Positions 56,308-64,000 of a stretch of DNA of 64,000 nt are shown here, piece by piece. Origin of the DNA: Synechococcus sp. J7-Johnson. Lineage in GTDB: Bacteria > Cyanobacteriota > Cyanobacteriia > PCC-6307 > Cyanobiaceae. Each line of letters starts with the position of its first letter. Position 1 is the stretch's first letter. The DNA lies in contig NZ_JAGQBU010000001.1 in NCBI RefSeq assembly GCF_024345795.1, positions 124,001 to 188,000 of the forward strand. The letters are read 5' to 3'. Below the pieces are notes generated by a model. The model searched no databases. It was not told where the DNA came from and worked only from the letters and a program-made list of their open reading frames with translations. Made by a program: the position numbers and the translations under genes.

Positions 56308-59300
56308 ATGAGCCTGCTGCACGCCACTTGGCTGTCGGCCGACACCGCCGCCGTGCCCGCCCTAGGGGGCGGCTACCGCCCGGGCTTGCTGCTCTGGGCA
56401 GACACCTGGCGGGTGGCGGAACCCCAGGCCCCAGGCAGCGAGCCGCCCCTGCACCCCCTCAGCCTCGATCAGGACGACCTGGGCGCCTGGCTGGAAGAAG
56501 CGGACCTCTGGACTGAGGATTTCCGTCCGGCCGGAGCCACCCTCTGTCTGCCCAGCCGCCGGCAGACAGCCAGGGGCAAAAAGAAAACCGACAGCAGCAG
56601 CTGGAGCGGCCTGCCCCTGCAGGCAGGCGAGCCGCTGCCGAAATCGGTGGAGTGGTGGCCCTGGCGGGTGGAGGGCTGGTGGCTGGAGCCCGGCGCCGCC
56701 ACCCTCTGGCTGGGGCGCCTGCCCCTCTCGGGCGACCATCCCGACCTGGCCGATGACCTGCGCTGGTGGAGCCACCTGCAGCGCTGGTCGCTGAGTTTGC
56801 TGGCCCGGGGCCGGCTGCTGCCCCAGGTGGAGGAAGGCCGCGCCCGCTGGCTGCCCCTGATCAACCGCGAAGACGACCGGCGCCGGCTGGAGGATCTGGC
56901 TTCGCGTCTGCCCCAGGTGGCGGTGGCGGCTCTGGAGCCGGGCCAGGGGGAGGCCGGTGTGGCGATGGCGTGCTGGCGGCCGGGGTCCGGCCGGCGGCGG
57001 CTGGCTTCGATCCTCACCCACCTGGTGGATGCCCGCATGCGTGCGGGCTTCATCCCCACCGAGGCAGGGCTGGATCCACTGCTCGCGGCTTGGCAGCGGG
57101 CCCTCGGCCCCGGGGATGGCCGCCTCGACCTGGGCAACGACGACTGCGAGCGCCTGCAGGTGGCCACCCACCACTGGCGCGAAGCGGTGGCCGGGCGGGT
57201 GGAGCCGGCCCGTGCCTGCCTTGAGCTCGACACCCCCGGCGAGGGAGAGGAGCTCTGGCCCCTGCGCTTCAGCCTGCAGGCCGAGGCCGACCCCAGCCTG
57301 CTGCTGCCCGCCGCCGGGGTCTGGGCCGCCGGGGCCGGCTGCCTGCAGCTGGGTGAGACCGAACTACAGCAGCCCGGTGAACTGCTGCTGGAGGGACTGG
57401 GGCGCGCCCTGCAGGCGTTCGAGCCGATCGAGCGGGGTCTGGACACGGCCACACCGGAGCGGATGGAGCTCACCCCGGCCGAAGCCTTCGTGCTGGTGCG
57501 CACCGCCGCTGTGAAACTGCGCGATGTGGGCGTCGGCGTGGTGCTGCCCCCTAGCCTCAGCGGCGGCCTGGCCAGCCGGCTCGGCCTCTCGATCGAGGCC
57601 GATCTGCCGGAGCGCTCCCGCGGTTTCAGCCTCGGTGAAAGCCTGCAGTCGAGCTGGGAGCTGATGATCGGCGGCGTCACGCTCACCCTGCGCGACCTTG
57701 AGAGGCTGGCGGGCAAGCGCAGCCCGCTCGTGCAGCACAAGGGGGCCTGGATCGAGCTGCGGCCAGGTGATCTGCGCAATGCCGAAAAGTTCTGCGCCCT
57801 TGATCCGGTTCTCAGCCTCGATGACGCCCTGCGCCTGACAGGCAACGAGGGGGAGACCCTGCAGCGGCTGCCGGTGCATCGCTTCACGGCCGGCCCGAGG
57901 CTGAAGGCAGTGCTGGAGCAGTACCACCAGCAGAAAGCCCCTGATCCCCTGCCGGCTCCCGAAGGCTTCGCCGGCCAGCTGAGGCCTTACCAGGAACGTG
58001 GCCTTGGCTGGCTGGCCTTCCTGCACCGCTTCGATCAGGGGGCCTGCCTGGCCGACGACATGGGCCTGGGCAAGACGATCCAGCTGCTGGCATTCCTGCA
58101 GCACCTCAAGGCGGAGCAGGAACTGAAGCGGCCCGTGCTGCTGGTGGCCCCCACCTCGGTGCTCACCAACTGGCTGCGGGAAGCGAAGGCCTTCACCCCG
58201 GAACTGAACGTGCTGGAGCACTACGGCCCCCGCCGGCCCTCCACTGTCGCCGCCCTCAACAAAAAGCTGGAAGGCGTGGATCTGGTGCTCACCAGCTACG
58301 GCCTGCTGCAGCGCGACATCGAGTTGCTGGGCAGCCTCGATTGGCAGGGGGTGGTGATCGATGAGGCTCAGGCGATCAAGAATTCCTCGGCGCGCCAGTC
58401 GCAGGCGGCCCGGGAGCTGGCACGCCCGCTCAAGCAGAGCCGCTTCCGCATCGCCCTCACCGGCACCCCGGTGGAGAACCGGGTGAGCGAGCTCTGGGCC
58501 CTGATGGACTTTCTCAACCCCAAGGTGCTTGGGGAGGAGGAGTTCTTCCGTCAGCGCTACCGCCTGCCGATCGAGCGCTACGGCGACATGGCCTCGGTGC
58601 GCGACCTCAAGGCCCGGGTGGGCCCGTTCATCCTCAGGCGCCTCAAGACCGACCGCTCGATCATCTCCGACCTGCCCGAGAAGGTGGAACTGAGCGAGTG
58701 GGTGGGACTCTCCCCCGAGCAGGTCAAGCTCTACCGCCGCACCGTGGAAGAGACGCTCGATGCGATCGCGCGGGCTCCGCTTGGCCAGAAACACGGCCAG
58801 GTGCTGGGGCTGCTCACCAAGCTCAAGCAGGTCTGCAACCATCCGGCCCTGATGCTGAAGGAAGGCGAGGTGGGGGCCGGCTTCAGCGCCCGTTCGGCCA
58901 AATTGCAGCGACTCGAGGAAATCGTGGAGGAGGTGATTGCGGCCGGCGACCGCGCACTTCTGTTCACCCAGTTCGCCGAATGGGGCCACCTGCTTCAGGC
59001 CCACCTGCAGCAGCGCTTCCACCAGGAGGTTCCCTTTCTATATGGCAGCACCAGCAAGGCCGAACGCCAGGCGATGGTGGATCGCTTCCAGGACGACCCC
59101 CGTGGGCCGCAGCTGTTCCTGCTCTCGCTCAAGGCAGGCGGCGTGGGCCTCAATCTCACCCGGGCCAGCCACGTGTTCCACATCGACCGCTGGTGGAATC
59201 CGGCGGTGGAGAACCAGGCCACCGACCGGGCCTACCGCATCGGCCAGACCAACCGGGTGATGGTGCACAAGTTCATCACCAGCGGCTCGGTGGAGGAGAA

Positions 59301-59421
59301 GATCGACCGCATGATCCGCGAGAAGGCCCGTCTGGCGGAAGACATCGTCGGCAGCGGCGAGGAGTGGCTCGGAGGCCTCGATCCCGGACAACTGCGCGAC
59401 CTGGTGGCCCTGGAGGAGTGA
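56308..59421 (+). CDS. SNF2-family DEAD/DEAH-like helicase
   Basis: 1037 residues. The N-terminal 550 residues form the SNF2-helicase-associated region (WLPLINREDDRRRLEDLA and onward) seen in bacterial RapA-unlike SNF2 proteins; the motor follows. Walker A ADDMGLGKTIQLLAFLQH, motif II VVIDEAQAIKN, motif III ALTGTPVENR, and the second lobe with LFTQFAEWGHLL, LSLKAGGVGLNLTRAS, DRWWNPAVENQATDRAYRIG and the closing MIREKARLAEDIVGSG. ATP-driven translocase on double-stranded DNA; the cellular target is unknown. It precedes a MOSC protein gene by 28 or more bp. Confidence 0.95.
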   Translation: MSLLHATWLSADTAAVPALGGGYRPGLLLWADTWRVAEPQAPGSEPPLHPLSLDQDDLGAWLEEADLWTEDFRPAGATLCLPSRRQTARGKKKTDSSSWSGLPLQAGEPLPKSVEWWPWRVEGWWLEPGAATLWLGRLPLSGDHPDLADDLRWWSHLQRWSLSLLARGRLLPQVEEGRARWLPLINREDDRRRLEDLASRLPQVAVAALEPGQGEAGVAMACWRPGSGRRRLASILTHLVDARMRAGFIPTEAGLDPLLAAWQRALGPGDGRLDLGNDDCERLQVATHHWREAVAGRVEPARACLELDTPGEGEELWPLRFSLQAEADPSLLLPAAGVWAAGAGCLQLGETELQQPGELLLEGLGRALQAFEPIERGLDTATPERMELTPAEAFVLVRTAAVKLRDVGVGVVLPPSLSGGLASRLGLSIEADLPERSRGFSLGESLQSSWELMIGGVTLTLRDLERLAGKRSPLVQHKGAWIELRPGDLRNAEKFCALDPVLSLDDALRLTGNEGETLQRLPVHRFTAGPRLKAVLEQYHQQKAPDPLPAPEGFAGQLRPYQERGLGWLAFLHRFDQGACLADDMGLGKTIQLLAFLQHLKAEQELKRPVLLVAPTSVLTNWLREAKAFTPELNVLEHYGPRRPSTVAALNKKLEGVDLVLTSYGLLQRDIELLGSLDWQGVVIDEAQAIKNSSARQSQAARELARPLKQSRFRIALTGTPVENRVSELWALMDFLNPKVLGEEEFFRQRYRLPIERYGDMASVRDLKARVGPFILRRLKTDRSIISDLPEKVELSEWVGLSPEQVKLYRRTVEETLDAIARAPLGQKHGQVLGLLTKLKQVCNHPALMLKEGEVGAGFSARSAKLQRLEEIVEEVIAAGDRALLFTQFAEWGHLLQAHLQQRFHQEVPFLYGSTSKAERQAMVDRFQDDPRGPQLFLLSLKAGGVGLNLTRASHVFHIDRWWNPAVENQATDRAYRIGQTNRVMVHKFITSGSVEEKIDRMIREKARLAEDIVGSGEEWLGGLDPGQLRDLVALEE

Positions 59422-59487
59422 TCCGCCGAAGCGGACGCAACGCAAAAGGTGTGCCCTGAACCCCGCCCGCGACTGGCGACGGCTGGA

Positions 59488-60372
59488 ATGCTGATGCACG
59501 CAGACACAGCGGCGACGATGGCGGAGCAAGCGGCCGGAGAGGTGGTGGGACGGGTTGAGGCGCTGTGGCGCTACCCGGTGAAATCGATGCTGGGCGAACC
59601 TCTCAAGGTGGCGAAAGTGGGGCCGTCAGGCCTCCTCGGCGACCGGGGCTACGCCCTCTGGGACCATGCAACCGGCCGGGTGGCCAGCGCCAAGAATCCA
59701 AGGCTCTGGCACAACCTGCTTGGCTACATGGCCCGCTGCCTGGAATCGGCCGATCCAGCCTCGGGCCCAACAGGTGTGACGATCACGGCTCCCGCCGAAG
59801 GGGAGGTGGGAGCAGAGCGCGCCAGCGTGCTCAGCAGCGATCCAGACGTGAACAGCTGGCTCTCCCAACGCCTGGGACGGCAGGTGAGCCTGCTGGATCA
59901 AGCGCCGGAGGGGGCCAGCCTCGATCAGTACTGGCCACCGGTGCAGGAGCGGGCTTTTCAGGATGTGGTCAATGAACTTGTGCTTCCAAGCGGCACCTTT
60001 TTCGATTCCTGCCCAGTCCATGCCATCAGCACCGCAAGCCTGGAGCGGCTGCGACAGCTGGAGCCCCAGCTGGATTTCGCTGTTGAGCGCTTCCGCCCCA
60101 ACCTGCTGATCCGCCCGGAACCGGGTGCCAGCGGCTTCGTGGAGGAGTCGTGGATCGGGCGCAGCCTGATGGTGGGAGAGACCCTGCGCCTGCAGGTGAG
60201 CGATGGCTGCCCGCGCTGCGTCGTGACCACCCTCAGCCAGGGTGACCTGCCGGAGAACCTGGAGATTCTGCGGGCCACAGCGCGCCACAACAACGTGGTG
60301 GCCGGCATTCGCTTGAGCGTGAGCGAGCCCGGCGAAATGAGTGTGGGAGATCCTGTGCGCCTGCTGGACTGA
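59488..60372 (+). CDS. MOSC-domain protein
   Basis: About 294 residues from ATG 59488 (GTG 59449 or ATG 59518 are alternatives; the domain itself starts near VVGRVEALWRYPVKSMLGE). An N-terminal beta-barrel MOSC_N domain and a C-terminal MOSC domain, as in mARC and YcbX-type molybdenum-cofactor enzymes. Candidate Mo-ligating Cys lies in SDGCPRCVVTT; FRPNLLIRPE is also typical. Reduction of N-hydroxylated compounds is the described activity for related proteins. Substrate unknown. Confidence 0.9.
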   Translation: MLMHADTAATMAEQAAGEVVGRVEALWRYPVKSMLGEPLKVAKVGPSGLLGDRGYALWDHATGRVASAKNPRLWHNLLGYMARCLESADPASGPTGVTITAPAEGEVGAERASVLSSDPDVNSWLSQRLGRQVSLLDQAPEGASLDQYWPPVQERAFQDVVNELVLPSGTFFDSCPVHAISTASLERLRQLEPQLDFAVERFRPNLLIRPEPGASGFVEESWIGRSLMVGETLRLQVSDGCPRCVVTTLSQGDLPENLEILRATARHNNVVAGIRLSVSEPGEMSVGDPVRLLD

Positions 60373-60711
60373 GGGCAGAGATGCAAGCCTCTGGGATGGC
60401 TCAGATCTCACTCAGCCAGTAGAACTGACCACCACGAAGAGCGATACTCCCATCATGCTGGGAGGGGCTGGTGCCGCTATATAGATCACAGCACTTCGCT
60501 CACGGGTTGATGCCGTAGCGGTTGTAGCTTTCAAGCTCGAGCTGCGGGGTAGATCGTGGAAGTCGGCGATAACGAACACCTGCTCAGAACTCCGCACAGC
60601 CCACACTGCGGGGGTTCGGCTGATGGCTTTTTGAGCTGAACTGTCAGAGGTCAATCAGCAATGTCGACCAGGGAGCCGCCCGACGAGAAACGCAGCCCGG
60701 GCCCAACGATT
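60373..60711. other. Gene-poor stretch with possible coding remnant
   Basis: 340 bp without a convincing gene. On the minus strand one frame reads EQVFVIADFHDLP and another reads PQLELESYNRYGINP followed by a stop (about 60505-60550). This suggests a frame-shifted C-terminal remnant, but I cannot name the family and both stretches may be chance. An 80-codon open frame (60412-60654) spans the same region and has no hallmark of a real protein. Confidence 0.35.
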
Positions 60712-60715
60712 GGCC

Positions 60716-61555
60716 CTACGTGATCCAGGTCTTAGTGTGGGGATGAAAGTGCACAAGACCTTCAAGAATTCCGGCGCTGTAATTGCCATTCATCGCCAGA
60801 GAGTGGCCTTGGGCCAAATATAGTTGCTGGCTTGTACCCCGCTGCCTGGAGGCTTCGTGGGCCTGTTTGAGCACATCAGGGTGGGCATTGGCCACAAGAA
60901 CAGAGGGAACGGAGCTCACCAGAATCGGGAGATCATTGCCGCTGTCTCCAGCGAAAACCGTGCTGTCGCTCCCCAGTCCCAGCTGATGCATCAGGAACTC
61001 AACAGCATGCAACTTGGTAGCCCGTTCAGGCAGGATATCAAGCAGACCCATCTGAGCCTGTTCATCAAAACTGTAGATCCAGCTGGAGCGAGCCTGCAGC
61101 TCCATGAGCCGAGCCTCCATCACCTGACGCAGGCTGACCAGATCAACACCCAGGGGCAGAAAGTAACTGAGCTTGTACTTGCTCTGGCGATCCTGCCCCT
61201 GCAGGATGGGGCCCTCAATGGAGGTGAAGGCCTCCAAGATGTCCCAACTGCTCAGCCCTGGCCAGTCGCAGGCAATCTCCATTTGCCAGGCCATCGACTC
61301 CAGCCATCCCCCTTGTAGCTGCCAGTGATACATCCGACTGCCAACATCACTGATCACCCAATCAGGCCTGGGGATCCCATACTGCTCAATCGCCTGCTCC
61401 ACCAGCATCAGATCGCGACCTGAGACATAGGCCAGGGTCAATTCAGGCCGGGCCACCACTGCCGCAAAGCGATCGCGGACTCCCGGCGACTCCGGCGCCT
61501 CTCCGTTTGGGAGAAGGGTGCGATCCAGATCTGTGCAAAGCAGCAGTCGTGTCAT
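60716..61555 (-). CDS. spp: Sucrose-6-phosphate phosphatase (HAD family)
   Basis: About 279 residues from ATG 61555. HAD motif I CTDLDRTLL with the nucleophile and acid/base Asp, motif II AYVSGR, motif III with Lys (ERATKLHAVEFLM) and motif IV FAGDSGNDLPIL are complete, so it should be active. Removes phosphate from sucrose-6F-phosphate to release sucrose, a cyanobacterial compatible solute. It follows sps on the same strand after 84 bp and supplies the phosphatase that the SPS C-terminal domain has lost. A trehalose- or mannosylglycerate-phosphatase role is a less likely alternative. Confidence 0.92.
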   Translation of the reverse strand: MTRLLLCTDLDRTLLPNGEAPESPGVRDRFAAVVARPELTLAYVSGRDLMLVEQAIEQYGIPRPDWVISDVGSRMYHWQLQGGWLESMAWQMEIACDWPGLSSWDILEAFTSIEGPILQGQDRQSKYKLSYFLPLGVDLVSLRQVMEARLMELQARSSWIYSFDEQAQMGLLDILPERATKLHAVEFLMHQLGLGSDSTVFAGDSGNDLPILVSSVPSVLVANAHPDVLKQAHEASRQRGTSQQLYLAQGHSLAMNGNYSAGILEGLVHFHPHTKTWIT

Positions 61556-61639
61556 GGCTGAGGGGATGATTTGGTCCATTCAAGCTCCGTGAATCAGGAC
61601 CCAATCAGTCCCGTTCAGTCCCGCTCCAAGAAATGATCA

Positions 61640-63778
61640 TCAGAAGAAGCCGTAATGCCTGATCGCTTCGAGGATGCCCCAGGCATGGGCTCCGTTGGCA
61701 AAATAAACCTGCTCATTCTCGCTGAGATTGGAGAGCTCTTCCTGGTGCCGATTAGAAACCACCACCCCCAAGGTATTGCCACGGAGCATGTCTGCGTCTC
61801 CGCCGGATCCACCAGTGACCAGGGTTCGCTCAAGCGGAATGTTGTACTGATTGGCGACATAGCGCAACGCCTGACCCTTGGATGCCCGGGCCGGAACAAC
61901 ATCAAGGTATTGCCCGAAGGAGAGAGTGGCATTGACCGAAAGCTCCTGCTGACGCAGCAGGGCATGAATATCGTCGAGAGAGGGCGCCAGCTCGGAGTCG
62001 TAGTAGTACGACACCTTGAAGCGACTTTGTTCAGCCTTGGGCTGGGGGGACAGCCCCGGCAGCGACTCCAGCACCCGGCGTAGAACCTGTGGGGTCCAGG
62101 AGTGATCAATGTGATGGCTCCAGGCAATATCCGCAAACAGCTCAGAGGTGTAATAGATCTCCGTTCCCAGGCTGGTGATCAGCACATCGGGAGCGGGGAT
62201 ATTGTTGCGTTTGAGGATAGTCAGAACGGCATCAAGCCTCCGGCCTGTGGCGATCCCGAACAGAAATTGGCGGCGATGGGTGCGAACTACCTTGGCGAAC
62301 TGGTCAAGAGCCTCAGCATCACCCATCAAGGTGTTGTCGATGGACGTGAACAGAGCCCGATTCCTATAACTGCTGAACTGATGGGTCGCTGCTGGCTGGG
62401 CCAGCGGCTTCGGCTTCGACACCACCGGCTGAAGCATGGCCAGATAAGCCTTGGCGTGGGCTTCCCAGGAATAAAAGCGGGCGATGTTTCTCAGTCCATT
62501 GCCGGAAAAATCATCCCAGCACCTGGGCTTGTCCAGGATGGAGAGGATGGCTTCAGCGATGGCCTCGCGGCTGAGTGGGTCCACCAGCAAGCCATTGCGG
62601 CAATTGCCGATGATGTCTACCGGTCCACCATTCTCAGTGGCCACCAGCGGCAGTCCGCTGGCGGCGGCCTCGAGCAGGGTTAGACCGAATGGTTCAGTCA
62701 GGGCTGGATTGACGAACACCCCCCTGGAGGCCGCCGCCAGGCGATAGATCTCGGGCACCTCCTCAGCGCTGTGATGCTTAGGCAGAGCCACATGCCCATA
62801 CAGCTCGAAAAAATCAATGACGCAGAGCAGTTCCGTCAATACCAACTGGGCGCCTTCATTAAGCTCACGGATGTCATCACGATTCCCAGCCACAATCACC
62901 AGATTCGCCAACTCCTGCAAACGACGGCTCTGGCCATAGGCCTCCAGCAACGAGACAATGTTCTTGCGTTCATCTGGCCGCGAGAGTGCCAAAATCATCG
63001 GCTTGTCTGGATTGCGCAGGAACTGGCTGAGGATGCCCTGAAACGATGTGACAGCCGAAGACTGACCCTGGCTGGGCGGATGAAACTGCTGGAGGTCAGT
63101 ACCCGGCGGGATCACTGCCATCTTCTCAGGTGTGTAGTAGTCGTAGAGCTCGTATTGGCTTTCAATTTCGTTGCGCGTACTGGTGATCACCAAATCGGCG
63201 CAGCTGAGCGTTTCTTCCTCAGCGCTGATCCGCGCTTGCATGTGATAGCGCTGCTCGATCTGATCTATGCCCATACCAACGGCGAGCAAGCGCCGATATT
63301 TGTCGCGACCGAGGGAGTGGCCCGTATGAATCAGTGGCAAACCTGTGAGATTAGAGAGCCGCACGCCCACGTAGCCTGCATCAGCGTAATGGGTGTGAAC
63401 CACATCCGGCATCCTGTGCTGCTCCGCCAACCATGTGGAGAGGTGGTCAGCAAAGCTGTCCATGTGGGGCCAGAGCTGCTCCTTGGGCAGATAGTCATTC
63501 GGGCCTGCCTTGACCCTAATAATCTGAAGGTTCTCAGCCAGCTTTTCAATCGGAATTGCATAGTCGGGGCTGACATGATCATCAACAATCAGGCGTGTGA
63601 CCAGATCCACCCGCTCGACACCTTCCTGGATGGCAAGGGCCTTGGCCAGCTCCACCACGTATTTCGTTTGGCCACCCGTGTCGGCATCACGGCCGAGCTC
63701 GAGATCCTTGCCTCGAATCAATCCATGCACACTGATGAGCAGGATATAGAGCCGACTGGGACTGGCCGCATCAACCAT
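61640..63778 (-). CDS. sps: Sucrose-phosphate synthase with degenerate phosphatase-like domain
   Basis: 712 residues. GT4 glycosyltransferase domain (about 8-450): GRDADTGGQTKYVVELAKAL, HTHYADAGYVGVRLSNLTG, HTGHSLGRDKYRRLL and the E-x7-E-like NPALTEPFGLTLLEAAASGLPL; makes sucrose-6F-phosphate from UDP- or ADP-glucose and fructose-6-phosphate. The C-terminal HAD-like domain (about 475-712) has lost its nucleophile: FTSIDNTL carries Ser 479 where Asp belongs, and GDSGND is GGSGGD. The phosphatase domain is therefore probably structural or regulatory. Upstream sequence has lower GC than the rest of the window. Confidence 0.96.
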   Translation of the reverse strand: MVDAASPSRLYILLISVHGLIRGKDLELGRDADTGGQTKYVVELAKALAIQEGVERVDLVTRLIVDDHVSPDYAIPIEKLAENLQIIRVKAGPNDYLPKEQLWPHMDSFADHLSTWLAEQHRMPDVVHTHYADAGYVGVRLSNLTGLPLIHTGHSLGRDKYRRLLAVGMGIDQIEQRYHMQARISAEEETLSCADLVITSTRNEIESQYELYDYYTPEKMAVIPPGTDLQQFHPPSQGQSSAVTSFQGILSQFLRNPDKPMILALSRPDERKNIVSLLEAYGQSRRLQELANLVIVAGNRDDIRELNEGAQLVLTELLCVIDFFELYGHVALPKHHSAEEVPEIYRLAAASRGVFVNPALTEPFGLTLLEAAASGLPLVATENGGPVDIIGNCRNGLLVDPLSREAIAEAILSILDKPRCWDDFSGNGLRNIARFYSWEAHAKAYLAMLQPVVSKPKPLAQPAATHQFSSYRNRALFTSIDNTLMGDAEALDQFAKVVRTHRRQFLFGIATGRRLDAVLTILKRNNIPAPDVLITSLGTEIYYTSELFADIAWSHHIDHSWTPQVLRRVLESLPGLSPQPKAEQSRFKVSYYYDSELAPSLDDIHALLRQQELSVNATLSFGQYLDVVPARASKGQALRYVANQYNIPLERTLVTGGSGGDADMLRGNTLGVVVSNRHQEELSNLSENEQVYFANGAHAWGILEAIRHYGFF

Positions 63779-64000
63779 AATCGCCTAGTGGAAAGTGATT
63801 CAATAACTCACAACAACTGGCCTGGCGTGGCAGAAAGTGAATAGCTCCGAGCGCGCCAATCGCTCAAAACGCTGACACGAAGAAAGCGCTCAGAAGTGGA
63901 GTCTCTAAAGCAGAACATGAACAAACAACGGAACGTAACCCATTTTCATTAGCTCGCCAATAACTTGATATTACATATCGCCAGGCATTTGGTCAAGTGA
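63779..64000 (-). promoter_or_regulatory. AT-richer leader/promoter region of sps
   Basis: 222 bp upstream of sps, clearly less GC-rich than most of the window, with AT-rich pieces such as TATTACATATC on the plus strand. The sps promoter is expected here. TGTGAGTTATTGAATCAC near 63790-63810 resembles the TGTGA/TCACA half-sites of CRP-family regulators, but the spacing (9, not 6) is wrong. No gene seen to the window end. Confidence 0.4.

Noticed and set aside
60412-60654. 80-codon hypothetical gene
   Set aside because: No signal, domain or ribosome-site support; the region looks like a remnant or noise.
63790-63810. CRP-type site upstream of sps
   Set aside because: Half-sites TGTGA and TCAC are 9 bases apart rather than 6.

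Overview
The window is about 64 kb of GC-rich DNA that reads as a cyanobacterial chromosome, most likely from the Synechococcus/Cyanobium clade. The evidence is DUF3747, a picocyanobacterial-type divergent PilM/N/O/Q set, sucrose-phosphate synthase with its own phosphatase, PLP-type arginine decarboxylase SpeA, bifunctional ArgJ, ThiO, a ClpB2-like chaperone upstream of secE-nusG-rplKAJL, and frequent GCGATCGC (HIP1) octamers. I see no rRNA, tRNA, IS element, CRISPR array or phage genes. The window begins inside murG and ends in the leader of the sucrose-phosphate synthase gene.

Layout. 0-10.7 kb: murG (partial), a CobD-like aminotransferase, small exported proteins, then a minus-strand run rnhA-pyrD-pilM-pilN-pilO-pilQ. 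10.7-20 kb: a DUF3747 protein, a minus-strand block clpB-secE-nusG-rplK-rplA-rplJ-rplL with leader regions and terminators, gloA, and eno. 20-26.4 kb: orphan exported and outer-membrane proteins, a Tat-exported oxidase that looks circularly permuted relative to D-amino-acid oxidase, a YidB-family protein and an ABC1/UbiB kinase. 26.5-34.9 kb: a SulP transporter, argJ, a DUF2236/MpaB-CoaE fusion, a HEPN/MNT pair, gatB and thiO.

34.8-52.9 kb is the most unusual part. It holds three CHASE2-class III nucleotide cyclases, each beside an exported FecR-domain protein. The same 18 kb holds three cyclic-nucleotide-binding-domain (cNBD) proteins: a small soluble one behind speA, a MscS-like channel with a cytoplasmic cNBD, and a glutaminase-STAS-cNBD fusion 13 bp upstream of the third cyclase. 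Nucleoside diphosphate kinase lies just upstream of the first FecR-cyclase tandem. I read this as a candidate envelope-sensing cAMP island with sensors, cyclases and effectors in one region. Function is inferred only from architecture and neighbourhood.

53-64 kb: alaS, a small membrane protein, a large SNF2-family helicase, a MOSC protein, a roughly 340 bp stretch with no convincing gene, then spp and sps, the two-step sucrose (compatible solute) pathway. From about 60.4 kb the sequence is visibly less GC-rich than the rest of the window.
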